Below, in pieces: positions 50,010 to 58,694 of a stretch of 64,000 nucleotides of DNA. The number at the start of each line of letters is the position of its first letter. Positions within the stretch are counted from its first letter, which is position 1. The DNA comes from Collinsella aerofaciens (GTDB lineage: Bacteria > Actinomycetota > Coriobacteriia > Coriobacteriales > Coriobacteriaceae). Location: assembly GCA_021639365.1 (NCBI GenBank), contig JAJXHK010000003.1, forward strand, positions 1-64,000. Reading direction: 5' to 3'. Below the pieces are notes generated by a model. It saw only the letters and a list, made by a program, of their open reading frames with translations. It had not been told where the DNA came from and did not search any database. The position numbers were made by a program, and so were the translations under genes.

Positions 50010-51290
50010 ATGGAGATATTAGCAGACGCGATGCCGGATAAGGCCGCCATCCCGAGGTCGACCGACGGGATGGTCGACATCCAGTCGCTGCTCAGGCTGC
50101 TCGCCGAGCAGGTGGTCAACGCCATCATGGACGAGGAGGCCGACCAGCTCTGCGGCGATGGGGCCAACAGCAGGAACGGCTACCGCAACCGCACGCTCGA
50201 GACGTGCGTGGGCACGCTCAACCTGAGAATCCCCAAGCTCAGGACGGGTAGCTTCTTCCCCGAGGACGTCCTCGAGCGCTACCAGCGCGTCGACCGCGCG
50301 CTCGTCGCGGCGGTGGCCGAGATGTACGCCACCGGCACCAGCACCAGGAAGGTGCAGAGGATAGTCGAGAAGATGGGCATCGAGAGGCTCGGCAGGGACC
50401 GCGTGAGCGCGATCGCCGCGACCCTCGACGCCGAGATAGCCGACCTCGCGGAGGGGCCGCTCGATGCGCGCGCGATACCCTACATCTGGCTCGACGCGAC
50501 CTACGTCAAGTGCCGCCGCGGGGGCCGCGTGGCTTCGACCGCGGTGGTCACGGCGATAGGCTGCGACGAGTCCGGCTGGAGGCGGGTGCTGGGGGTGTCC
50601 GTGGTGGACACGGAGTCCTACGAATCGTGGCTCGGTTTCCTGCGAAAGCTGCGCGACCGCGGCGCGACCGGCACCGAGCTCGTCGTATCCGATGCCCACG
50701 GGGGCCTGGTCAGGGCCATAGGCGAGGTCTTCCAGGGGGCGGCCTGGCAGCGATGCGCCGTGCACCTGATGCGCGACTGCATGCGCGAGGCCGGCTCCTG
50801 GCAGCTGAGGCGCCGCGTGGGGCGCATCGTCTCCTCGGTCTTCCGCGCCGGGGACGCCGCCACCGCCGTGGCCATGTACCACGCGGCATGCGAGATGCTG
50901 GAGGGGTGCTGCCCGAGGGCGGCGAGGGTGCTCGAGGAGGCGGAGCCCGACGCGCTCGCGTACCTGGACTTCCCGCCGTCGCACTGGAAGCGCCTGCGCA
51001 CCAACAACGTGCAGGAGCGCGCCAACAGGGAAATCAAGCGCCGCTCGCGCGTGGTGCAGGTCTTCCCGTCGGAGAGTTCGCTGCTCAGGCTCGTGGGCGC
51101 CGTCATGTGCGACCAGGCCGAGACATGGTCCGGCTCGCGCTACTTCTCGGAGAGGAAGATGGCCGAGATGCATGACGCCGCGTTCAGAATGGGTGCCGCG
51201 GGCGAGCACGACTGGGCGGAGCTGGAGAAGGCGGCCAGGAAGATGCTCGAATCCAGCCTGGAACTTGCCGACAGCGTGGAGGCGGCCTAG
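50010..51290 (+). CDS. IS256-family (Mutator-type) transposase
   Basis: A 426-residue DDE transposase, intact. N-terminal part: LLRLLAEQVVNAIMDEEADQLCGDGANSRNGYRNRTLETCVGTLNLRIPKLR. The catalytic triad is D162 (WLDATYVK), D228 (VVSDAHGG) and E336 (NNVQERANREIKRR). The C(2)H-type signature CAVHLMRD lies between D228 and E336. Length is typical. It should move its element by cut-or-copy transposition. It uses AGG and ATA codons more than the surrounding genes. Confidence 0.95.
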   Translation: MEILADAMPDKAAIPRSTDGMVDIQSLLRLLAEQVVNAIMDEEADQLCGDGANSRNGYRNRTLETCVGTLNLRIPKLRTGSFFPEDVLERYQRVDRALVAAVAEMYATGTSTRKVQRIVEKMGIERLGRDRVSAIAATLDAEIADLAEGPLDARAIPYIWLDATYVKCRRGGRVASTAVVTAIGCDESGWRRVLGVSVVDTESYESWLGFLRKLRDRGATGTELVVSDAHGGLVRAIGEVFQGAAWQRCAVHLMRDCMREAGSWQLRRRVGRIVSSVFRAGDAATAVAMYHAACEMLEGCCPRAARVLEEAEPDALAYLDFPPSHWKRLRTNNVQERANREIKRRSRVVQVFPSESSLLRLVGAVMCDQAETWSGSRYFSERKMAEMHDAAFRMGAAGEHDWAELEKAARKMLESSLELADSVEAA

Positions 51291-51360
51291 GATATCAACT
51301 GATTCCGGATATCGGACACAGGGGCCGCAAGGGCCCTTACACCAACTTTCTCGACACTAC

Positions 51361-51371
51361 CGTCTTGATGA
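51361..51371. repeat. Right 11-bp flanking direct repeat of the insertion
   Basis: CGTCTTGATGA, immediately next to the pknB stop codon at 51372-51374. Confidence 0.7.
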
Positions 51372-53321
51372 CTAGTTGGTCGTACCGGAATCGTCGCCTG
51401 AATCAGTACCAGAGCCAGAAATCGAAACCGTCAGCGTGATCGTGCTGTCGGTGGACTGCTTGCCGGTGGGGGAGACGCCTGTAACGGTGGCGTTCTCGTT
51501 ACCGCTCACGGGGTTACCGTTCTGATCGCAGAAGGCGATGTTGTAGAAGCCGGCGTTGTTGAGCGCGGTGACGGCGGCGGAGATGCTCTTGCCGTACAGG
51601 TTGCCCGGGACGCTGGCCTTGCCGGACTTCTTGGCGATGACGACGGTGATCGTGGCGCCGGGCTTCTGCTTGCCGCTGGGGTTCCAGCTAATGACCGTGC
51701 CCTCGGTAACGGAGTCGTTTTCCTGATAGCTCACGTCAACGCCAAAGCCGGCCATGTCGAGGGCGTTGCGCGCCTGAGCCTCGGTCATGTCGGTCAGATC
51801 GGGCACCGAGGTGGTATCAGGGCCGCTGGAGACCTTGTACGAGATGGTCGTGCCCTTCTCGACCTCCTTGCCGGCGTCAGTGCCCTGCTCAAAGACCTGG
51901 CCCTCTTCGGCCTCGTTGGCAGCCTCGGTAGCGCTGCCCTTCAGGCCCACGCTTGCCAGCGCGGCCTCTGCCTGGTCCTTGGTCAGGCCGACGAGCTGCG
52001 GGACCTCAACCTTCTCGGAAGGCTTGGGGCCCTTGGAGATCACCAGGTTCACCCTCGTGCCCTTGGCCTTCTTGGTGTTGCCGTTGGGGGTCTGCTCGGC
52101 GACCTTGCCCTCATCGACATCGTCGTTGTAGCTCTGGTCGACGGTGCCAACCTCAAGGCCGGCCTCCTTGATCAGCTCAATAGCGGTTTCCTGGTCCTTG
52201 CCCAGCACGTCGGGCACCGTGACCTGTTCGCCGCTGAACATGCCCGTGGCAAAAGCCACCACAACGCCAATCACGGCGATGGCGGCAACCACGGCGGCGA
52301 TGATCTTGTTCTTGTTGGACTTGGGCTTCTCGACCTCGTAGGAACCCGTGGAGCCCGAGACGGCGCTACGTGCGGTGTTCTGGCCGCTCACGCCCGAGAC
52401 GGGACGAACCATGGCGCGCGTGGAGTCGGAAAGCTCGCGCGTCTTGGTGGCGCCCAGGTCGCCGGCGGCACCGATGATGCGCGTGGGCTCCGAGACGTTG
52501 ACAGCGCGGCCGGACAGGTAGTTGTTGAGCACCTGGCGCAGCTCATCTGCCGTCTGGAAGCGATTCGCCGGGTCCTTCTCCATGCACTTGAGGATGATGC
52601 GCTCAAGGTCGGCGTCGACACCGGAGTTGATCTGGCTCGGCGGAATAGGCAACTCGTTGACCTGCTTGAGTGCGACCGAGATAGCGTCGTCACCGTCAAA
52701 GGGAACGCGGCCAGTGGCGCACTCGTACATCACGACGCCCAGCGAGTAGATATCCGAGGTGGGGCCGAGGTCCTGACCGCGGGTCTGCTCGGGGCTGACG
52801 TAGTGGGCGGTTCCCAGCACGTTGTTGTCTTGCGTGAGGTGGCTGTTCTTGGCGCGCGCGATGCCAAAGTCCATCACCTTGATGTTGCCGTCGGGCAGCA
52901 CCATGATGTTCTGCGGCTTAATGTCGCGGTGGATGATTTCGTGCTTGTGGGCGACCGAAAGCGCGGAGCTGATCTGCGAGCCGATCTGGGCGACCTTCTT
53001 GGGGTCGAGGGCGCCGTGGCTCTTGATGCCGCTCTTAAGGTCGGTGCCGCGCAGGTACTCCATGACGATGTAATAGGTGTCGCCGTCCTTGCCCCAATCG
53101 TAGACGCCCACGATATAGGGGGAGGAGAGACCGGCTGCTGCCTGGGCCTCCTGCTTAAAGCGTGCGGCGAAGGTTGCGTCGCCAGCATACTGCGGCAGCA
53201 TGATCTTGACGGCAACCGTGCGGTCGAGGACCTGGTCCTGTGCACGGTAGACGGTCGCCATGCCGCCTGTTCCCACCTTATCCTTGAGGAGGTATCTTCC
53301 CCCGAGGACCCTCTGTTCCAT
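51372..53321 (-). CDS. pknB: PASTA-domain Ser/Thr protein kinase
   Basis: A 649-residue membrane kinase that senses peptidoglycan fragments and phosphorylates division and wall proteins. The kinase domain (about 6-270) has the Gly loop VGTGGMATVY, K39, HRD with D133, and DFG with D151. Residues 340-361 form the transmembrane helix. Four PASTA repeats follow outside (starting VTVPDVLG, VEVPQLVG, TSVPDLTD and ASVPGNLYG), with a Ser/Gly/Thr tail. The start at 53321 follows AGGAG. It is the last gene of the envelope cluster, after the SEDS-PBP gene. An insertion sequence lies just after its stop. Confidence 0.97.
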   Translation of the reverse strand: MEQRVLGGRYLLKDKVGTGGMATVYRAQDQVLDRTVAVKIMLPQYAGDATFAARFKQEAQAAAGLSSPYIVGVYDWGKDGDTYYIVMEYLRGTDLKSGIKSHGALDPKKVAQIGSQISSALSVAHKHEIIHRDIKPQNIMVLPDGNIKVMDFGIARAKNSHLTQDNNVLGTAHYVSPEQTRGQDLGPTSDIYSLGVVMYECATGRVPFDGDDAISVALKQVNELPIPPSQINSGVDADLERIILKCMEKDPANRFQTADELRQVLNNYLSGRAVNVSEPTRIIGAAGDLGATKTRELSDSTRAMVRPVSGVSGQNTARSAVSGSTGSYEVEKPKSNKNKIIAAVVAAIAVIGVVVAFATGMFSGEQVTVPDVLGKDQETAIELIKEAGLEVGTVDQSYNDDVDEGKVAEQTPNGNTKKAKGTRVNLVISKGPKPSEKVEVPQLVGLTKDQAEAALASVGLKGSATEAANEAEEGQVFEQGTDAGKEVEKGTTISYKVSSGPDTTSVPDLTDMTEAQARNALDMAGFGVDVSYQENDSVTEGTVISWNPSGKQKPGATITVVIAKKSGKASVPGNLYGKSISAAVTALNNAGFYNIAFCDQNGNPVSGNENATVTGVSPTGKQSTDSTITLTVSISGSGTDSGDDSGTTN

Positions 53322-53453
53322 TCCTGCTCCTAACATAACTATTCGCTCAACGATGTGTGTAGTACCTACGATGTGGCCGCTGGGGCCGTGTGGCGCGTTG
53401 CCGCTAACTCTTCGGCCGCGGCGCGCCTCGGGTGTCCGATTCGATCATGGGCA

Positions 53454-56324
53454 TCACGCTCCCTGTGCGGCAAGCGCCGCGGTCAGGACGATACCGGCGA
53501 TCTTGGCGGCCTCGACGTCATGCTTGTCGAAATCCTCCAAGGCCACCGAGATGGCGACCGTGGGTGAATCGTAAGGTGCAAAGCCAACGAACATCGAGTT
53601 GACGTGGGTGCCGCCGGTCTCGGCCGAGCCGGTCTTGCCGGCGACCTTGACGCCGGGGATCTGGGCATCGGTGCCGGTGCCGGACTGGACGACGGCAAGC
53701 ATGGCCTGCTTGACCTGGTCGGCCGTGGCGGAGCTGACGGCCTGACCAAGCGAGCGCGACTGCGTGGTCTTGACCACGGTTCCGTCCGGGGCGAGTACCT
53801 GGGCTACAAAGTACGGGTCCATGACCACGCCGCTGTTAGCGATGGCGGCGGCAATCACGGCGTTCTGCATGACGGTGGTCTGCGGGCCGGGCGTGTGGTC
53901 CATGCCGACAGGCTGGCCGGCGCCGGCCCAGGCGGTCTCCCACTCGGTCATGAGCGACGGGTCGGCCATGATGGAGGCCGCGGAGGTCAGGTCCTGGCCG
54001 AGCTTTTGGCCGTAGCCAAAGGCGTTGGCAAACTGCACGAGCGTGTTTGCGCCAACTTCGTTTGCCACCTGGCCAAAGACGACGTTGGAGGACACGGCAA
54101 AGGCCTGCTGCAGGCTGATGGTGCCGTAGCTCTCGTTGGCAGAGTTGGTGACCGGTGCGTTGCCGATGTCCATGGAGCCGGGCGCCTGGTAGGTGCTGGT
54201 AAGGCTGGCGGTACCGGTCTCGAGTGCCGCGGAAAGCGTAACGACCTTAAACGTTGAGCCCGGCGTGTACAGCGCGTCCATGGCGCGATTGTACATGGAG
54301 CCGTCCTCGCCGCCGCCCGTCTGCAGCAGGGCATCGATGTTGGTGTTGTCGTAGGTGGGCGAGCTGGCACATGCGAGCACCGCGCCGGTACGCGGGTCGA
54401 TGACCACTACAGCGCCCTTAAAGCCCTTGAGCGCCTGCTCAGCAGCCGTCTGGATGCGCGAGTCGATGGTGAGCTTGGCGGTGTTGCCCGGCTGGGTCTG
54501 GCCCGCGAGCGACGCGATGGCGTTGTTCCAGCTGGAGTAATCCTTAGAGCCGGTGAGCGTGTCGTTCATGACGCTCTCGATGGCGGTGGTGCCATACTGC
54601 TGGCTCACGTAGCCAACCACGTGCGCTGCCAGGTTACCGTTGGGGTAGGAGCGTACGTAGGTGCCGTCCTCCTGCTGCAGCGACTCGGCCAGCGTCACGC
54701 CGTCGGACGTGATGATGGAGCCGCGCTGGATGTACTTGGAGCGGGCGATGGTGTGGTTGTTGGTCGGCATGTCCTGATAGTCCTTGGCCTTGATGACCTG
54801 GACATAGGTGAGGTTGCCGATGAGGATGGCGAACAGCGCCGTAAAGGCGAGCACCGCACGGGTTAGACGGTTGGCGAGCGCAACGCGGCCGAGCACACCG
54901 GATTCGGGCGTGTCAAGCAGGCGACGGCGCATGCGCGAGGCGGCGGAGTGGCTGCCACGGGCGTACGAAGACGAAGTGGCGAAGCGCGTGCCGGCCGGGG
55001 AGGCCGCCGAGGCGACCTGGTCGTCGGTGATGGCGGCCATGGTGCCGGTGCCGGTGAGCTCGGCCTCACGACCGGTTGCCTCGTCACCGGCGCGCAGCAA
55101 AAGCGCGACGATGATAAAGCTTGCCAGCAGCGAGGAGCCGCCCTGGCTCATAAAGGGCAGGGTGACGCCGGTCAGCGGGATCAGGCGGGTTACGCCGCCA
55201 ACGATCAAGAAGGCCTGGAAGCTGATGGCGGCCGTAAGGCCCGTGGCGCTAAAGGCAGCGAGGTCGGATTTAGCACGGGCAGCCGTGGTGAGGCCACGCA
55301 CGGCAAAGAGCATAAACAGGATGAGCACGGCGCCGCCGCCCAAAAGGCCCATCTCCTCGCCGATAGCCGAGAAGATAAAGTCGGACTCGACGACAGGGAT
55401 GTTGTTGGCCATGCCGTTGCCGATGCCAACACCGACCAGACCGCCGTCGGCGAGCGAGAAGAGCGACTGGACGATCTGGTAGCCCTGGCCCTGGGCGTCC
55501 TTAAACGGATCGACCCAAACCTGGAAACGCACCTGAACGTGAGACAGGAACTTGTAGGCGCCTACGGCTCCGACGGCTAAGAGCGCAAGGCCGATAACGA
55601 CATATGAAAAGCGCCCCGTGGCAACGTAGAGCATCAGCAAGAAGATGGTGTAGAACAGCACGGCCGAACCCAGGTCGCGTTCGAAGACGACGACGAGCAG
55701 GCACACACCCCACACGGCAAACAGCGGCAGCAGCAGTCGCAGGCGAGGGATCTTAAAGCCCAGGATCTTGCGGTTGGAGATGGAGAGCAGCTCGCGGTTC
55801 TCGGCCAGGTATCCGGCCAGGAACAGGACGATAAAGACCTTGGCGAACTCGCCGGGCTGGATGGTAAAGCCCGCGATGCGAATCCACAGCTTGGAGCCCG
55901 AGATCGTGGTGCCGATAAAGATAGGCAGCATCAGCAGGATGATGCCGATGATGCCAAAGGTGTACTTGTAGCGCATGACCACGTCGAGGTTTTTGACCAG
56001 TGCGAGCGTTCCCACCATCAGGGCCACCGAGACAAACAGGATGATGAGCTGTGAGATGGCGAGAGCGGGGGCGAGACGCGTCACGAACGTGATGCCGATG
56101 CCCGAAAGTATAAATACGATGGGTAGGATGGCGGGGTCGGCACCGGGCGCCAAGATGCGCACGGCAATGTGGGCCGCGGCAAAGGCGGCAAAGAGGCCGA
56201 TCGGTACGGCGAGCGTCTCAAAGGAGATGGCGGCGCCCGCGGTGAGGACGTACATCGCATACAGCAGGATGACGGGGAACGCCGAGGCGATGAGCAAGAG
56301 CAGCTCGGTGTTGCGGCGACTCAT
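53454..56324 (-). CDS. Fused SEDS glycosyltransferase and class B penicillin-binding protein
   Basis: A 956-residue single chain joining the two halves of a wall synthase. Residues 1-about 415 are a FtsW/RodA SEDS polymerase with about ten transmembrane helices and the catalytic D217 in FERDLGSAV. A linker of about 70 residues and one helix (AVLAFTALFAILIGNLTYVQVI) lead to a PbpA-like transpeptidase with S690-TFK (active serine), S745-S-N and K897-TGS. In most actinobacteria RodA and PbpA are separate neighbours at this position between pstP and pknB. The start at 56324 follows GGGAG; a GTG at 56333 would sit on the ribosome site. There is no stop or frameshift at the joint, so the fusion looks genuine. 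Confidence 0.95.
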   Translation of the reverse strand: MSRRNTELLLLIASAFPVILLYAMYVLTAGAAISFETLAVPIGLFAAFAAAHIAVRILAPGADPAILPIVFILSGIGITFVTRLAPALAISQLIILFVSVALMVGTLALVKNLDVVMRYKYTFGIIGIILLMLPIFIGTTISGSKLWIRIAGFTIQPGEFAKVFIVLFLAGYLAENRELLSISNRKILGFKIPRLRLLLPLFAVWGVCLLVVVFERDLGSAVLFYTIFLLMLYVATGRFSYVVIGLALLAVGAVGAYKFLSHVQVRFQVWVDPFKDAQGQGYQIVQSLFSLADGGLVGVGIGNGMANNIPVVESDFIFSAIGEEMGLLGGGAVLILFMLFAVRGLTTAARAKSDLAAFSATGLTAAISFQAFLIVGGVTRLIPLTGVTLPFMSQGGSSLLASFIIVALLLRAGDEATGREAELTGTGTMAAITDDQVASAASPAGTRFATSSSYARGSHSAASRMRRRLLDTPESGVLGRVALANRLTRAVLAFTALFAILIGNLTYVQVIKAKDYQDMPTNNHTIARSKYIQRGSIITSDGVTLAESLQQEDGTYVRSYPNGNLAAHVVGYVSQQYGTTAIESVMNDTLTGSKDYSSWNNAIASLAGQTQPGNTAKLTIDSRIQTAAEQALKGFKGAVVVIDPRTGAVLACASSPTYDNTNIDALLQTGGGEDGSMYNRAMDALYTPGSTFKVVTLSAALETGTASLTSTYQAPGSMDIGNAPVTNSANESYGTISLQQAFAVSSNVVFGQVANEVGANTLVQFANAFGYGQKLGQDLTSAASIMADPSLMTEWETAWAGAGQPVGMDHTPGPQTTVMQNAVIAAAIANSGVVMDPYFVAQVLAPDGTVVKTTQSRSLGQAVSSATADQVKQAMLAVVQSGTGTDAQIPGVKVAGKTGSAETGGTHVNSMFVGFAPYDSPTVAISVALEDFDKHDVEAAKIAGIVLTAALAAQGA

Positions 56325-56340
56325 AAGCGGCACTCCCTTT

Positions 56341-58275
56341 CTAATTCTTATCGGAGGCTTCGGCCTCGGCGGACTGTTCGGCGGTTTTCTCGGAATCTGA
56401 TTCGGAGGTCGATCCCTGATTGGTGTTGTCGCGAATCGTTTGCGCGTCGATCACCTGGCGGGTCTGTTCCTCGTCGATCTGGTGGCGGTACTTGGATATC
56501 GTGTCCTGCGCATCGTCGACACTTGTTTGCGGAATGCCCGCCTTGAGGCGGTTTTGCGTGTCTTCGGGCAGGTCGGACAGCTTAATGCTGGTTTCGCTTT
56601 CGAGCCAGTGGAGCTTGAGTCCGAGCGGCTTGCCGGGCAGGCCGCGCCAGACGGCGACATTGCCCTGGTAGGTACCCAGGTAGTACGAGCCGGTGACACC
56701 CGTGTAGGCCCAGATGCCAGCTGCCAGCACAAAGACGAGGGCCAGGATGGCGGCGATAGTAATGTTGCGGCGACGCACGCGTTGCGCTTCGCGCATAACG
56801 CCATCGTCAACCAGGTCAACGACTACTACGGTCACGTTGTCGTGGCCGCCGGCGGCAAGCGCCGCGTCCACTAGGTTGTCGACGCAGATTTGCGCGGTTG
56901 AGGACTGCGTGGCGATGTTCTCGATATCGCTATCGGGAATCATGCTCGAAAGGCCGTCGGAGCACAGGATCAGGCGGTCGCCTTCCTCGATATGCAGAGT
57001 GAAGTGGTCGGCATACATGGCGGGGTCCGAGCCCAGCGCACGGGTGATGACCGAACGGTTGGGGTGGACGCGAGCCTCGTCTGCCGTAATCTCGCCGGCG
57101 TCCACGAGCTCCTCCACGTAGGAGTGGTCGCGGGTCACGCGGATGAGCGTGCCCTCGTGGAGCAGGTAGGCGCGAGAGTCACCCACGTGGGCGATGGCGA
57201 GCGTGTCGTTTTCGATATAGGCGCAAGTGGCTGTGCAGCCCATGCCGGGCTTGCCCAGGCCGTTCAGGGCCGCCTCGATTACGGCGGCGTTGGCTGCCTC
57301 GACGGCTGCGGCCAGGCGTGCTGCGTCGGCGGACTGCGGGGCCGTCTTGGCAATAGTCTCGACGGCGATGGAAGAGGCTACCTCGCCGGCGGCGTGACCG
57401 CCCATGCCGTCGCATACGCAAAAGAGCGGCGACTGCACCAGGTAGGAATCCTCATTGTGCGGGCGTACGCAGCCAACGTCGGAGCGGGCGCCCCACATGA
57501 GTTGCGTGGTGGTGCCGGCATCATAGGTCGAGTCGGTCTCGATGCGCTCCTCGGTCAGGGGCTCAAAGCTCATGGTCGAGCCGGGGTCTTTGAGCTTGGC
57601 CTCAACGGCGGCAACGTCGATCTCGGCTGTATCACCGGGAGAGACGGTGTCGGTCTCGGCGTTTGATTCGGAATCGCCGGTGTCCGGGGAGCCGGGCTCC
57701 TCGGACACGCGGGCGGTCGACTCGCCGTCTTGCGGGCTGACGTCTATAGGCTCGGGCGTCGCAAAGTGCGACGGCGCGGGCATGCTTTGCGACTGGGCGG
57801 CGGGCTCGGCCACGGCATCGGACTCGCTTGCGGGCGCAGACTGCGGGGTCTTGGGTGCAGGGCCGTCCTCGGGGGATGGCCCCGCTTCGGGCGCCGGCGT
57901 AGACACGGGCGCAACTTCGGATGCCGGAGCTATGGGAAACGCCGGCGCGGCGGGCTCGGGTGCTGCAAACACCGCAGCGCTCTCGTTGATTGCCGCGGCG
58001 ACGGGCTCCGCAAAGTGAGCTGGCGCCGAGGTTGCTTCGGGTGCTGTGGGCTGTTCCGCAGCATGTGCGCCGATGGGCGCCGCTACGGCATCCTCTTCGT
58101 CCTCGTTATCGGCGAGATCCGAAATATCATGCGTTACATGCGAAAGAGGCAGGGAGAACACGGTGTCCTCGGGTTCCACGGGTGCGGAGCCCGCCGGAGC
58201 GGCGTGGGCCGGCGCAGCTGTGGCAGCAGCCGGTGCCTCGGTCATAGTCGCGGACTTGTTCTCCTCGTCGATCAT
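56341..58275 (-). CDS. PP2C Ser/Thr phosphatase with long disordered N-terminus (PstP-like)
   Basis: A 644-residue membrane phosphatase that would reverse PknB-type phosphorylation. Residues 1-255 are Ala/Pro/Glu-rich and probably disordered, not found in the usual 500-residue PstP. The PP2C domain (about 258-500) has SDVGCVRPHNEDSY, CDGMGGHAAGE, HVGDSRAYL, CSDGLSSM and GGHDNVTVVVV, so all metal-binding positions look intact. A transmembrane helix (about 507-530) and an acidic outer tail of about 110 residues follow. The ATG overlaps the FhaB stop as ATGA. Confidence 0.94.
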   Translation of the reverse strand: MIDEENKSATMTEAPAAATAAPAHAAPAGSAPVEPEDTVFSLPLSHVTHDISDLADNEDEEDAVAAPIGAHAAEQPTAPEATSAPAHFAEPVAAAINESAAVFAAPEPAAPAFPIAPASEVAPVSTPAPEAGPSPEDGPAPKTPQSAPASESDAVAEPAAQSQSMPAPSHFATPEPIDVSPQDGESTARVSEEPGSPDTGDSESNAETDTVSPGDTAEIDVAAVEAKLKDPGSTMSFEPLTEERIETDSTYDAGTTTQLMWGARSDVGCVRPHNEDSYLVQSPLFCVCDGMGGHAAGEVASSIAVETIAKTAPQSADAARLAAAVEAANAAVIEAALNGLGKPGMGCTATCAYIENDTLAIAHVGDSRAYLLHEGTLIRVTRDHSYVEELVDAGEITADEARVHPNRSVITRALGSDPAMYADHFTLHIEEGDRLILCSDGLSSMIPDSDIENIATQSSTAQICVDNLVDAALAAGGHDNVTVVVVDLVDDGVMREAQRVRRRNITIAAILALVFVLAAGIWAYTGVTGSYYLGTYQGNVAVWRGLPGKPLGLKLHWLESETSIKLSDLPEDTQNRLKAGIPQTSVDDAQDTISKYRHQIDEEQTRQVIDAQTIRDNTNQGSTSESDSEKTAEQSAEAEASDKN

Positions 58276-58688
58276 CGACGGTTCACCTTCATGACCACAT
58301 CGCCGATCTGGACTTCGTCGCCCTCGCGCAGCGTTGCGGGCTCCACAAGCTGGCGGCCGTTGACGAGCGTGCCGTTAAGCGAGTTGAGGTCCTCGATGAT
58401 GAGCGCCGGGCCCTGCAGCGAAAAGCGCGCATGCGAGGCCGAGACGAATGGTTCGTTGATGCAGATGTCCGAAGATGGCGAGCGACCGACGATGACGGGG
58501 CCGAGCATATCTACGTGGATGCCGCGGATACCGCGCGGACCCTTGTCCACATCGATCGTCCAGATAGCCGAGTCGCGGCGCTGTCCGCGCACAAGCCCCA
58601 CGCCGGTCTTCATGACGGCGAACAGGAAGATATAGAGCAGGGCGACCAGGACGATGCGGCCTGCAAAAAGGACGATATCGATGTTCAT
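58272..58688 (-). CDS. fhaB: FHA-domain membrane protein FhaB
   Basis: A 138-residue protein with an N-terminal transmembrane helix (IVLFAGRIVLVALLYIFLFAVM) and a C-terminal FHA domain (VIVGRSPSSDICINEPFVSASHARFSLQGPALIIEDLNSLNGTLVNG), including the phosphothreonine-binding GR, S and NG positions. In actinobacteria FhaB (FipA/FtsZ-interacting) docks phosphorylated partners of PknB-type kinases at the division site. It overlaps the phosphatase gene by four bases and lies six bases after fhaA. The start follows AGGGGA. Confidence 0.93.
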   Translation of the reverse strand: MNIDIVLFAGRIVLVALLYIFLFAVMKTGVGLVRGQRRDSAIWTIDVDKGPRGIRGIHVDMLGPVIVGRSPSSDICINEPFVSASHARFSLQGPALIIEDLNSLNGTLVNGRQLVEPATLREGDEVQIGDVVMKVNRR

Positions 58689-58694
58689 AAGCGA

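Larger units (their letters stand above)
49892..51360 (+). mobile_element. IS256-family insertion sequence
   Basis: About 1.47 kb between direct repeats. The ends carry imperfect inverted repeats: GTCGGAAATGTTGGTGTAAG (49896-49915) and, read inward from the right, GTCGAGAAAGTTGGTGTAAG (51336-51355), 17 of 20 identical. The exact outer ends are uncertain by about four bases. One transposase gene fills the element. Codon use (AGG, ATA) differs from neighbours, a sign of transfer. Confidence 0.85.
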
